Assembly (NCBI RefSeq): GCF_028279465.1
Contig: NZ_JANQNS010000009.1
Location: 1-64,000 of the forward strand
From: Parasphingopyxis sp.
GTDB taxonomy: Bacteria > Pseudomonadota > Alphaproteobacteria > Sphingomonadales > Sphingomonadaceae
Reading direction: 5' to 3'
Length of the DNA stretch: 64,000 bases
In this document: in pieces, positions 52,787 through 61,389 of the stretch
How the letters are laid out: each line of letters opens with the position of its first letter
How positions within the stretch are numbered: the first letter of the stretch is position 1
Notes under the pieces: model-generated
Databases searched by the model: none
Told to the model about the DNA's origin: nothing
What the model saw: only the letters and a program-made list of their open reading frames with translations
Translations under genes and position numbers: made by a program

Positions 52787-53860
52787 GTGGCGGCGGAACG
52801 AACCTATGCGATCATCGGATGTGGGATGATGGGCTGCGAGCATATGCAGAATCTCGCGCTCGTACCCGGGGCCGATCTCGTTGCGATTGCCGATCCGGAG
52901 CCCTGGTCACGCGATAATGCGGGTCAGCTGGCCGACACGCTCGGGCAAAGCATTACATGCTATGCCGACGTTTCCGCGATGTTGGCGGCGGAAGAGCCCG
53001 ACGCCGTGATTATCGCCTCGCCCAATCACACCCATTTCGCCGTTGTGCAGCAGGTGATGGACCATGGCTCGGCGATCCTGCTCGAAAAGCCGATGTGTAC
53101 GACCGTTGCCGATGCCGAAGCGCTGGCGGCGCTGCAGCGCGACTATAATCCGCTGTTCTGGGTCGGCCTCGAATATCGCTACATGCCGCCGGTGACGCGC
53201 TTTATCGAGCGCGTGAAGACGGGCGAAACCGGGCCGGTAAAGATGCTTTCGATCCGCGAGCACCGCTTTCCGTTTCTGCCCAAGATCGGCGACTGGAACC
53301 GCTTCAATCGTAACACGGGCGGCACTTTGGTCGAGAAATGCTGCCATTTTTTCGATCTGATGCGGCATATCCTGGGCGATGAACCGGTGCGCGTGTTTGC
53401 CAGCGGCGCGCAGGATGTGAACCATCTCGACGAGCGCTATGACGGCGAAACGCCGGATATCCTCGACAACGCCTATGTGATCGTCGATTTCGCTGGCGGC
53501 GCGCGCGCGATACTCGATCTGTGCATGTTCGCCGAAGGCTCCGAGCAGCAGGAGGATATCTATGCGCTTGGCCCGGCCGGCAAGCTGGAGGTGAAAATCC
53601 CGGCTGCCGAAGTGACCTGGTCGCCGCGCGATCGCAGCGGGCCGGTTGTGGAAGCCGTGGCAACGCCGCCCGATGCGCTGGCGGCCGGCTATCATCATGG
53701 CGCGACCTATTTTCAGCTGCGCGATTTCCACGCGGCGCTATGCGCGGGCAGCCCGGCGACGGTCACGGCGCTGGACGGGCTACGTTCGGTGCAGATGGGC
53801 GCGGCCGCGCAGGAATCCATCGCCACCGGCCAGCCTGTAGCCCTCAATTTCGGAGACTGA
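52787..53860 (+). CDS. GFO/IDH/MOCA family oxidoreductase
   Basis: This 357-residue protein has an N-terminal NAD(P)-binding fold (YAIIGCGMMGCEHM) and the signature LLEKPMCTTVADA with the family EKP motif. In the C-terminal domain, NTGGTLVEKCCHFFDLMRHI places a likely catalytic His/Asp region. Such enzymes oxidise or reduce sugars and polyols. The GTG at 52787 starts close to the nucleotide-binding fold; a TTG at 52679 would add a 36-residue leader and also is possible. It is followed 4 nt later by an aldo/keto reductase, probably in one operon. Confidence 0.87.
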   Translation: MAAERTYAIIGCGMMGCEHMQNLALVPGADLVAIADPEPWSRDNAGQLADTLGQSITCYADVSAMLAAEEPDAVIIASPNHTHFAVVQQVMDHGSAILLEKPMCTTVADAEALAALQRDYNPLFWVGLEYRYMPPVTRFIERVKTGETGPVKMLSIREHRFPFLPKIGDWNRFNRNTGGTLVEKCCHFFDLMRHILGDEPVRVFASGAQDVNHLDERYDGETPDILDNAYVIVDFAGGARAILDLCMFAEGSEQQEDIYALGPAGKLEVKIPAAEVTWSPRDRSGPVVEAVATPPDALAAGYHHGATYFQLRDFHAALCAGSPATVTALDGLRSVQMGAAAQESIATGQPVALNFGD

Positions 53861-53864
53861 ACCC

Positions 53865-54824
53865 ATGCCGCTCGACACCATGCCGCAGATCGGCTTCGGC
53901 CTCTGGAAAGTCCCGCCGGGGGATTGCGAGGAGACCGTGCTCGAAGCGATCCGGGCCGGGTATCGCCATTTCGATTGCGCGGCGGATTATGGCAACGAAG
54001 CAGCGGTCGGGAAGGGTTTAGCCAGCGCCATCGATCAGGGTCTGGTGGCGCGCGACGAGCTCTGGATCACCTCGAAACTCTGGAACACTTTTCACGCGCC
54101 CGAGCATGTCGAACTGGCCTGCCGCAAATCGCTCGCCGATCTCGGGCTCGACTATCTGGACCTCTATCTGATCCATTTCCCGATCGCACTCGAATATGTT
54201 CCGATCGAGACGCGCTATCCGCCCGAATGGATTCACGACCCGGACGCCGAAAACCCGGTCATGCGCCGCGCTGTCGTGCCGCTGCACGAAACCTGGGGCG
54301 CGATGGAGCAGCTCGTCGACAGGGGCCTCGTGCGGAATATCGGCGTCTGCAACTACAACAGCGCACTGATTCATGACCTGATGAGTTATGCCCGGATTGC
54401 GCCGAGCGTGCTGCAGATCGAGGCGCATCCCTATCTGACGCAAGAGAAGCTCGTCCGGCTCGCTGGCGACTATGGCATCCATGTCACCGCCTTTTCGCCA
54501 CTCGGCGCGCTCTCCTATGTCGAACTCGACATGGCCGGCGCGAGTGACTCCGTACTCGAGGAACCGGTCGTCCGCGCGGCGGCCGAGGCGCATGGCAAAA
54601 CGCCCGCGCAGATCGTGCTGCGCTGGGGTATCCAACGGGGCACGTCGATCATTCCGAAGACGCGCAAGCCGGAGCGGATGCGTGAAAATCTCGCTATAAC
54701 GGATTTCGCGTTGAGCGACGACGAGATGACGGCGATTTCGGCACTCAACGCCAATCGCCGGTTCAACGATCCCGGTGTGTTTACGGAAGCCGCGTTCAAC
54801 AGCTTCCACCCGATCTACGATTAG
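53865..54824 (+). CDS. Aldo/keto reductase
   Basis: This 319-residue AKR TIM barrel has the full catalytic tetrad D37, Y42, K71 and H104 (FDCAADYGNE, TSKLWN, LIHFP). The GVCNYNS and IIPKTRKPERMREN motifs belong to the cofactor site. The length and inserts resemble xylose-reductase-type enzymes. GGAG precedes the ATG. It lies between the GFO/IDH/MOCA oxidoreductase and a TauD-like dioxygenase, which suggests a short sugar-alcohol or keto-acid route. Confidence 0.9.
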   Translation: MPLDTMPQIGFGLWKVPPGDCEETVLEAIRAGYRHFDCAADYGNEAAVGKGLASAIDQGLVARDELWITSKLWNTFHAPEHVELACRKSLADLGLDYLDLYLIHFPIALEYVPIETRYPPEWIHDPDAENPVMRRAVVPLHETWGAMEQLVDRGLVRNIGVCNYNSALIHDLMSYARIAPSVLQIEAHPYLTQEKLVRLAGDYGIHVTAFSPLGALSYVELDMAGASDSVLEEPVVRAAAEAHGKTPAQIVLRWGIQRGTSIIPKTRKPERMRENLAITDFALSDDEMTAISALNANRRFNDPGVFTEAAFNSFHPIYD

Positions 54825-54826
54825 CT

Positions 54827-55753
54827 ATGGTGGTGGCCATGACCGACAGCGCGTTTCCATCCATCGTTAAGGGCTCCGGCGATCTCGCCGCCCATATCGC
54901 GGCCGACAAGATCGCGATCGATGCGCAACTGGCCGAGAGCGGCGCAGTTCTGTTTCGCGGATTCGATGTGCCGGATGCGCAGGCCTTCGATGCGGCGGTT
55001 GTCGCCTATGGCGAGCCGAACTTCCCCTATGCGGAATCGCTCTCCAACGCCGTGCGCGTCAATGTGACCGACCGCGTATTCACTGCGAACGAAGCGCCGC
55101 CGGACACGAGCATCTACCTACATCACGAGATGGCGCAGACGCCCGTCTATCCGAGCAAGCTCTTCTTCTATTGCGAGATTGCGCCGGGCGGCGGCGGTGC
55201 GACGCCGCTCTGTCGCTCGGACATCCTGCTAGACGAACTGGCAGCGGCCGATCCCGATCTCGTTGACGACTTCGCCGCGAAAGGCGTGCGCTACACCAAT
55301 GTGATGCCGGGCGACGATGACGCCGGATCGGGGCAGGGGCGCAGCTGGCGCAGCACGTTGAGCGCTCAGGATCGCGATGCGGCCGAGGCGCGGCTGCGGG
55401 CGCTCGGCTATGACTGGGAGTGGCGGGATGACGAGAGTTTGCGCGCGACCACGCCGGTGCTCGACGCCGTGCGGACGCTGCCCGATGGCCGGCGGACCTT
55501 TTTTAACCAGCTGATCGCGGCCTTTCGGGGTTGGTCGGACAGCCGCAACGACCCGTCCAAGGCGATTACCTTCGGCGACGGCACGCCGATCACGACCGCA
55601 CAGATGGCCGATGCGATCGCTTTGTCCGACGCACTGACCTACGATCTCGATTGGCAGGCCGGCGATGTCGCGCTGGTCGATAATTTCCTCGTGATGCACG
55701 GTCGCCGCCCTTTCGAAGGCAAGCGCCGGGTGCTGGCGTCGCTCATACAATAG
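54827..55753 (+). CDS. TauD/TfdA-family Fe(II)/2-oxoglutarate dioxygenase
   Basis: This 308-residue oxygenase has the iron ligands H99 and E101 (LHHEM) and the distal H291 (MHGRRPF), with R300/R301 for 2-oxoglutarate binding. It is closest in pattern to the SyrP/CAS-like branch that hydroxylates amino acids or small amines, with a Glu in place of the usual Asp ligand. Starts at 54827, 54833 and 54839 are all possible with no clear ribosome binding site. It begins 2 nt after the aldo/keto reductase stop, so it is the last gene of a three-gene operon. Confidence 0.85.
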   Translation: MVVAMTDSAFPSIVKGSGDLAAHIAADKIAIDAQLAESGAVLFRGFDVPDAQAFDAAVVAYGEPNFPYAESLSNAVRVNVTDRVFTANEAPPDTSIYLHHEMAQTPVYPSKLFFYCEIAPGGGGATPLCRSDILLDELAAADPDLVDDFAAKGVRYTNVMPGDDDAGSGQGRSWRSTLSAQDRDAAEARLRALGYDWEWRDDESLRATTPVLDAVRTLPDGRRTFFNQLIAAFRGWSDSRNDPSKAITFGDGTPITTAQMADAIALSDALTYDLDWQAGDVALVDNFLVMHGRRPFEGKRRVLASLIQ

Positions 55754-55759
55754 GGCTCG

Positions 55760-57466
55760 TCAAATAGGCCGCGCGCGCCGCGCCGCCCAGGCCCACATCG
55801 CGACATTGCCCAGTGTCAGCATTCCGAGCAGCATCGGTAGCAGTGTTGTCGCGCTGGCACCCGCGGCGAAGCCGATCGGCGAGAAGATCAGATACAGCGC
55901 GACGACGCAGGAGAAGAGTGTAATCGCCAGCGGTTTCGCAAAGCGCCACGGCGTCATATCGACCTGGCTGTTCGGTGTGAACGACCAGGCCTTGGCGCGC
56001 GGCCGCCAGACGCCGCAGGCCAGCATGATGACGACTTCTATGACGAACAGGATCGCATATTGATGCAGGAAATGCAGTGTGATCGTCTCGTCGAAAACAA
56101 AACGCAGCAGGCCATAGGCGACCACATGGAAGACGATCACGAGCTTGGCGCCAAGCGCGGGGACGCGCCGCGTAAACAGGCCGACGATCACGATGACGAC
56201 GGTCGGGATATTGTAGAAGCCGGTGAACATGCGGATTACCTGCCACAGCCCTTCTTCGGCGAAATAGAGGAGCGGCGCGACGGCGAAGGAGAAGAACGCG
56301 ATGACGATGCTGGCGATCTTCGCGATGCGGACGAGTTCGCCATCGCTTGCTTTCCCGCCGCGCGCCGGGGCGTAGACATCGAGCGAGAACAGCGTTGCCG
56401 CGCTGTTGAGCAGCGAATTGAATGAACTGAACACCGCGCCGAGCAGCACGGCGAGGAAAAAGCCGCTCAAATAGACGGGCAGTACGTCGCGGATTAGCCG
56501 GGGATAAGCCTGGTCAATGGAGCCGAGGCCGGGCCCGTAGAGATGGAAGGCGATGACTCCCGGGATCATCATCATGAATGGGACGAGCACTTTGAAAAAG
56601 CCGGAGAAGAGTACGCCCTTCTGCCCCTCGGCGAGCGACCGGGCGCCGAGCGTCCGCTGGATGACATACTGATTGGTGCACCAGTAGAAGAGGTTGGCGA
56701 AGATCATCCCGGTGAAGATCGTGCCGAACGGGGTCGGGTCCTCTGGCCCGCCGATCGCGTCGAGCTTTTCCGGATGATCGGTTAGCAGCCGGTTGAGCCC
56801 CTCGCCGAAATCGCCGCCGCCCAGCGCGACCAGGCCGAGCACCGGCACGAGTATACCGACGATCAGCAGCCCGATTCCGTTGATCGTATCGGACACCGCG
56901 ACAGCCCGCAGCCCGCCGAACACGGCATAGATCGATCCGGTAATGCCGATCACGATCACCATCGCGACAAGCGCCGGGAAATAGTCGAGGCCGGTTAGCC
57001 GCGGCACGTCGAACAGCTGCAGCACCGCGACAGAACCCGAATAGAGGATCGAGGGGATCGTCACGAGGCCATAGCCGAGCATGAACAGGATGACCGACAT
57101 GCGGCGGACCGTCGGATCGAACCGGTCGTTCAGGAATTCCGGCAGCGTCGTGAAGGCGCCGGCCAGATAGCGCGGCAGGAAGATCAGCGCCATCGCGATG
57201 GTCGCGACAGCCGCCGTCACCTCCCAGGCCATGCTCGACAGATTGAAGCCATAGGCCGAGCCGTTAAGGCCGATCAGCTGCTCGGCCGAAAGATTGGTCA
57301 GCAACAGCGAACCGGCGATGAAGGTCGCGCCGAGCCCACGTCCCGCGAGGAAATAGCCGTCCTTGGTATCGGCCGTGCCACGCGTCTTCAGCCAGCTGAT
57401 CCAGCCGACGAGCGCCATGAAGAACAGGCAGCTCAACAGCGTGAAAAGGATCGAGGCGTGCGACAC
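55760..57466 (-). CDS. Sodium:solute symporter (SSS family)
   Basis: This 568-residue transporter has about 14 predicted membrane segments and the SSS/SGLT signatures GSAYGFNLSSMAWEV and GGLRAVAVSDTINGIGLL. The pattern is that of the SGLT-like branch for sugars or related solutes. A GTG at 57466 starts right before the first membrane helix; longer frames to 57520 or 57550 run through an 18-bp tandem repeat. It is divergent from the cyanophycin genes and could bring in amino acids or sugar, but no link is proved. Confidence 0.88.
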   Translation of the reverse strand: MSHASILFTLLSCLFFMALVGWISWLKTRGTADTKDGYFLAGRGLGATFIAGSLLLTNLSAEQLIGLNGSAYGFNLSSMAWEVTAAVATIAMALIFLPRYLAGAFTTLPEFLNDRFDPTVRRMSVILFMLGYGLVTIPSILYSGSVAVLQLFDVPRLTGLDYFPALVAMVIVIGITGSIYAVFGGLRAVAVSDTINGIGLLIVGILVPVLGLVALGGGDFGEGLNRLLTDHPEKLDAIGGPEDPTPFGTIFTGMIFANLFYWCTNQYVIQRTLGARSLAEGQKGVLFSGFFKVLVPFMMMIPGVIAFHLYGPGLGSIDQAYPRLIRDVLPVYLSGFFLAVLLGAVFSSFNSLLNSAATLFSLDVYAPARGGKASDGELVRIAKIASIVIAFFSFAVAPLLYFAEEGLWQVIRMFTGFYNIPTVVIVIVGLFTRRVPALGAKLVIVFHVVAYGLLRFVFDETITLHFLHQYAILFVIEVVIMLACGVWRPRAKAWSFTPNSQVDMTPWRFAKPLAITLFSCVVALYLIFSPIGFAAGASATTLLPMLLGMLTLGNVAMWAWAARRARPI

Positions 57467-57470
57467 GATG

Positions 57471-57506
57471 GTTTCCGAACAGAATGGGGTTTCCAAACAG
57501 AATGGC
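57471..57506. repeat. Two tandem 18-bp repeats upstream of the symporter gene
   Basis: GTTTCCGAACAGAATGGG (57471-57488) is followed directly by GTTTCCAAACAGAATGGC (57489-57506), with two differing bases. They sit just upstream of the symporter GTG at 57466. They could be operator copies or a short coding duplication if translation starts farther up. Confidence 0.7.
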
Positions 57507-57698
57507 CGCAAACGGCCCATCCCCGCCGGGCGCAAGGATGTGAAGCCCATGCTGTCGCGAAAATCCGGCGATGCCGCAAGGTCACAGTCATTCGTGCGGA
57601 CGTCGTTATGCAGCCGCTGCGCGCAGCCAATTGTTGACTCTGCGGCCTTTGCGATGCTGAGCAGCGCCGCAACAGGATTTCGCAGTTAGGAAGTTTGC

Positions 57699-58529
57699 AT
57701 GTGTCCAGCGCCCGTCAGCGACGGAGATCGTCGCGGCTATATCATTCCCATCGGCGGCGGCGAAGATAGAGGGCTCGAACCCGCGGTATTGAGCCGCTTT
57801 GTCGAGATCGCCGGCGGCGACAAGGCCGATATCGTGATCCTACCGACCGCATCGACGCTGGAAAGCACCGGCCCGCTTTACGAGGAACTCTTCGACGGGC
57901 TAGGCGCGGCGTCCGTCCGCTCGATGCCGATCGCCACGCGCGAGGATTGCAACGATCCGGCGCATGTGGAGAGTTGCGAACAAGCCACCGGCATCTTCAT
58001 CACCGGCGGCAACCAATTACGGCTGTCTACCATTCTCGGCGGCACCGATGTCGCGCAAACTTTGCGCCGGGTGAATGCGCAAGGCGTGCCGATCGCCGGG
58101 ACCTCGGCGGGCGCGTCGATCATGTCGGAACATATGATCGCGGGCGGCGAGGCGGATGCCGGACCGGCGGAAGGTGGCGCGGTTCTGGCCCCGGGTCTGG
58201 GGCTCACCAACGCCGGCGTGATCGACCAGCATTTTTCCGAACGCTATCGCTTGGGCCGGCTGCTCTCTGCGATCGCGCTCAATCCGTTTCTCCTCGGCAT
58301 CGGTATCGATGAGGATACCGGCGCCTTTATCGATCCCGATGGCGTCGCGGAGATTGTGGGCAGCGGCACGGTAACGATTGTTGACGGCGCGGACTTGAAA
58401 TATTCATCGGCCCATGCGGCCAATCGCAAAGAGGGGCTGGGCATGCTGGGGCTCAAACTGGATATCCTGCATGAGGGCTGCCGCTATGACCTGAACGCCC
58501 GCAAGGCCTTTGCACCGGGCGAAGGATAG
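57699..58529 (+). CDS. cphB: Cyanophycinase
   Basis: This 276-residue S51-family serine exopeptidase splits cyanophycin (multi-L-arginyl-poly-aspartate) into beta-Asp-Arg dipeptides. The nucleophile is S136 in GTSAGAS, and the GIFITGGNQLRLS and GLGLTNAGVIDQHFSERYRLGRL motifs are typical. It is cytoplasmic. It lies 55 nt before the cyanophycin synthetase and, with the isoaspartyl peptidase at the window end, gives full breakdown to free amino acids. The start at 57699 fits the family length. Confidence 0.93.
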   Translation: MCPAPVSDGDRRGYIIPIGGGEDRGLEPAVLSRFVEIAGGDKADIVILPTASTLESTGPLYEELFDGLGAASVRSMPIATREDCNDPAHVESCEQATGIFITGGNQLRLSTILGGTDVAQTLRRVNAQGVPIAGTSAGASIMSEHMIAGGEADAGPAEGGAVLAPGLGLTNAGVIDQHFSERYRLGRLLSAIALNPFLLGIGIDEDTGAFIDPDGVAEIVGSGTVTIVDGADLKYSSAHAANRKEGLGMLGLKLDILHEGCRYDLNARKAFAPGEG

Positions 58530-58584
58530 GGCAATCATGCGTATCGGCGCGTAGAAGCCAGACAGGTTAGCAAGGGGACGGACC

Positions 58585-61389
58585 ATCAAGATACTGAGCA
58601 CCAACCTCTATGTCGGCCCCAACCAATATGCGAGTTTTCGCGTCATCCGGCATGTCGTGGATATTGGCATCCTTGAGGAATGGCCGTCGGCGCGGCTCGG
58701 AAAAGACTTCATCGATGGCCTGATCGCGGCGCTGCCCGGGATTGAGGAGCATGGCTGCTCTTATCGCACGCCCGGCGGTTTCGTTCGCCGTATGCGCGAG
58801 GATGAGGGCACCTGGATCGCGCATATCGCCGAGCATGTCGCGCTCGAGCTGCAATGCGTGGCCGGCAACGAAGTGAGTTTCGGCCGGACGCGGTCAGCCG
58901 GCGAGGTTGGCCATTATAATCTGGTCTATGCCTATATTCACCGCGATGTCGGGCTGGCCGCTGGGAAGTTGGCGATCAAGCTGCTCATTCATCTGATGCC
59001 CGAAGAGGTGCAGCAGCAGCTCGATTACGAACTTGATCCCGATTTCGATTGGGACGAGGAGCTGCGAAGTTTCATCAAACACGCGCAGCGTCATGCCTTC
59101 GGGCCGAGTACCGCATCGCTCGTCGCGGCGGCCGAAGAACGCGACGTGCCCTGGCTCCGGCTTAACAAGCACAGCCTTGTCCAGTTCGGCCATGGCAAGC
59201 ATCAGCAGCGTATTCAGGCGACGATCACCAGCGAGACCAAACATATCGCGGTGGAGATCAGTTGCGACAAGGAAGACACGCACCATCTGCTCAACGATCT
59301 CGGCCTGCCCGTGCCCAAGCAATATATGGTCTATGGCCCTCGCGAGGCGGTGCGCGCCGCGCGCAAGATCGGCTATCCGGTCGTGGTGAAACCGCTCAAC
59401 GCCAATCATGGCCGCGGCGTCTCGATCAATCTCGACAACAAGACGGACGTTGCCGCGGCCTTCGATGTCGCGCAGGAGGCGGGCACGAGCGCCGCGGTGC
59501 TCGTCGAAAGCTATATCACGGGTTTCGATCATCGCATGCTGGTGGTCGGCGACGAACTGGTCGCGGTCGCCAAGCGCGTGCCCGGCCATGTCGTCGGCGA
59601 CGGCAAGTCGACGATCGAAGCGCTGATCGAGAAGGTGAACGAGGACCCACGGCGCGGCGTCGGCCATGAGAAGGTGCTGACCAAGCTTGAGCTCGATCAT
59701 CAGGCGATGCGGCTCATGAAAAATGCCGGCCATACGGCTGAAACCGTCCTCCCGGAAGGCGAGACCTTCTATCTGCGCGACACGGCCAATTTGTCGACGG
59801 GCGGCACGGCGATCGACCTGACCGATGTCGTCCATCCCGACAATCGCGACATGGCGATCCGTGCCGTCGGCGCGGTCGGCCTCGATGTCGGCGGCGTCGA
59901 TTTCCTGACCGACGATATTTCCAAATCCTACAAGGCTATCGGCGGCGCGATCGTGGAGGTGAATGCCGCGCCCGGCTTCCGCATGCATGTCGCGCCGAGC
60001 GAGGGCGAATCGCGCGATGTGGCAGGCAAGGTGCTCGACATGCTCTTCCCGCCGGATCGGCCGCGCCAGATCCCGATCGCCGCGATCACCGGGACCAACG
60101 GCAAGACGACGACCGCGCGCATGCTCGCCCATATCATGAAGAATTGCGGCCATACCGTTGGCCTCACGACAAGCGATGGCGTCTATGTCGATGGCAAGCA
60201 GATCATGAAGGGGGACACCACCGGGCCGCAATCCGCGCAGATGGTGCTCCGTAACCCGACGGTCGATTTCGCGGTGCTTGAGACCGCGCGGGGTGGCATT
60301 GTGCGCAGCGGGCTTGGCTTCCAGAATTGCAATGTCGGGGCATGCCTCAACGTCTCATCGGATCATCTCGGCCTGGGCGGGATCGACACGATCGAGCAGC
60401 TAGCGCGGATCAAGCGGATCGTGCCAGAATCGGCGACGGACACGGTCGTGCTCAACGCCGATGACAAGAACTGCCTGCTCATGGCCGATTATTGCGACGC
60501 CGAGCATATTCTCTACGTCACGATGAACCGCGAACATGCGCTCGTGAAACAGCATATCGATGCGCATGGCAAAGCCGTGGTGCTTGAAAAAGGCATGAAT
60601 GGCGACATGATCGCCATCTACGACAATTGCACGCACCTTCCGGTCATCTGGACCCATCTGATCCCGGCGACGGTCGAGGGCAAGGCGATGCACAATGTCG
60701 AGAACGCCATGTTCGCGATTGCCATGGCCTATAGCTTCGGTGTCGATGTCGAGCAGATCGAGCTGGCGATGAAGAGCTTTAATACCACCTTCTCGCAAGC
60801 GCCGGGGCGGATGAACGTCTTCGAAAAGCTGCCGTTCCGCGTGGTTCTCGACTATGCCCATAACGCCGCGGCGTTCGAGGAGATCACCGGCCTGGTCGAC
60901 AAGCTCGACACGCATCACAGAAAAACCATCGTCGTCTCTTGCCCCGGTGACCGGCGCGACGAAGACGTTACCGAAGCCTGCGAGATACTGGCCGGTCATT
61001 ATGACCGCTATATCCTGAAGGCCGACGATAACCGGCGCGGGCGGGGCGAAACCGAGATTCCGGACATGATGAGGGCGCAACTCCTCGGTCACGGCGTGGC
61101 CGAGGATGCGATTACGATCATTCCGGACGAGCAGGAGGCCGTCGCACATGGTCTCGAAACGTCCGAGGAGGGTGACCTGCTGCTTGTCATCGGCGACAAT
61201 GTCACGCGCTCCTGGAAGCAGATCGTCCGCTTTGGCAAGGATAAGGAGCCGGTCTTCGAAGCCAGACAACCGGAAAAGTCGAAAAAGACGGCGGCTGCTC
61301 TGGAAGAGCTGATCGATTTCGATGATCTGCTTGTCAGCGACGATCGGGGCGTCCGGCTGGCGCGCAACGAAGACGAGGATGGCGACTGA
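58585..61389 (+). CDS. cphA: Cyanophycin synthetase, apparent ATC start codon
   Basis: This enzyme (934 residues from 58585) adds aspartate and arginine in turn to make cyanophycin. It has an N-domain, an ATP-grasp domain (about 190-480, with YPVVVKPLNANHGRGVSI) and a Mur-ligase-like domain with the ATP loop TGTNGKTTT near 502-510 and the RGGIVRSGLGF motif. The first ordinary start codon is GTG at 58657, but the frame is open upstream and encodes IKILSTNLYVGPNQYASFR, which matches the conserved start of CphA. There the expected ATG is ATC at 58585, with AAGGGGA at 58572-58578 at the right distance. No ATG, GTG or TTG occurs between the upstream stop (58552) and 58657. Confidence 0.9.
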   Translation: MKILSTNLYVGPNQYASFRVIRHVVDIGILEEWPSARLGKDFIDGLIAALPGIEEHGCSYRTPGGFVRRMREDEGTWIAHIAEHVALELQCVAGNEVSFGRTRSAGEVGHYNLVYAYIHRDVGLAAGKLAIKLLIHLMPEEVQQQLDYELDPDFDWDEELRSFIKHAQRHAFGPSTASLVAAAEERDVPWLRLNKHSLVQFGHGKHQQRIQATITSETKHIAVEISCDKEDTHHLLNDLGLPVPKQYMVYGPREAVRAARKIGYPVVVKPLNANHGRGVSINLDNKTDVAAAFDVAQEAGTSAAVLVESYITGFDHRMLVVGDELVAVAKRVPGHVVGDGKSTIEALIEKVNEDPRRGVGHEKVLTKLELDHQAMRLMKNAGHTAETVLPEGETFYLRDTANLSTGGTAIDLTDVVHPDNRDMAIRAVGAVGLDVGGVDFLTDDISKSYKAIGGAIVEVNAAPGFRMHVAPSEGESRDVAGKVLDMLFPPDRPRQIPIAAITGTNGKTTTARMLAHIMKNCGHTVGLTTSDGVYVDGKQIMKGDTTGPQSAQMVLRNPTVDFAVLETARGGIVRSGLGFQNCNVGACLNVSSDHLGLGGIDTIEQLARIKRIVPESATDTVVLNADDKNCLLMADYCDAEHILYVTMNREHALVKQHIDAHGKAVVLEKGMNGDMIAIYDNCTHLPVIWTHLIPATVEGKAMHNVENAMFAIAMAYSFGVDVEQIELAMKSFNTTFSQAPGRMNVFEKLPFRVVLDYAHNAAAFEEITGLVDKLDTHHRKTIVVSCPGDRRDEDVTEACEILAGHYDRYILKADDNRRGRGETEIPDMMRAQLLGHGVAEDAITIIPDEQEAVAHGLETSEEGDLLLVIGDNVTRSWKQIVRFGKDKEPVFEARQPEKSKKTAAALEELIDFDDLLVSDDRGVRLARNEDEDGD

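Noticed and set aside
58894-60231. 445-codon minus-strand frame opposite cyanophycin synthetase
   Set aside because: It has no domain, is rich in His, Asp and Arg as antisense GC-rich frames are, and is opposite the ATP-grasp domain.
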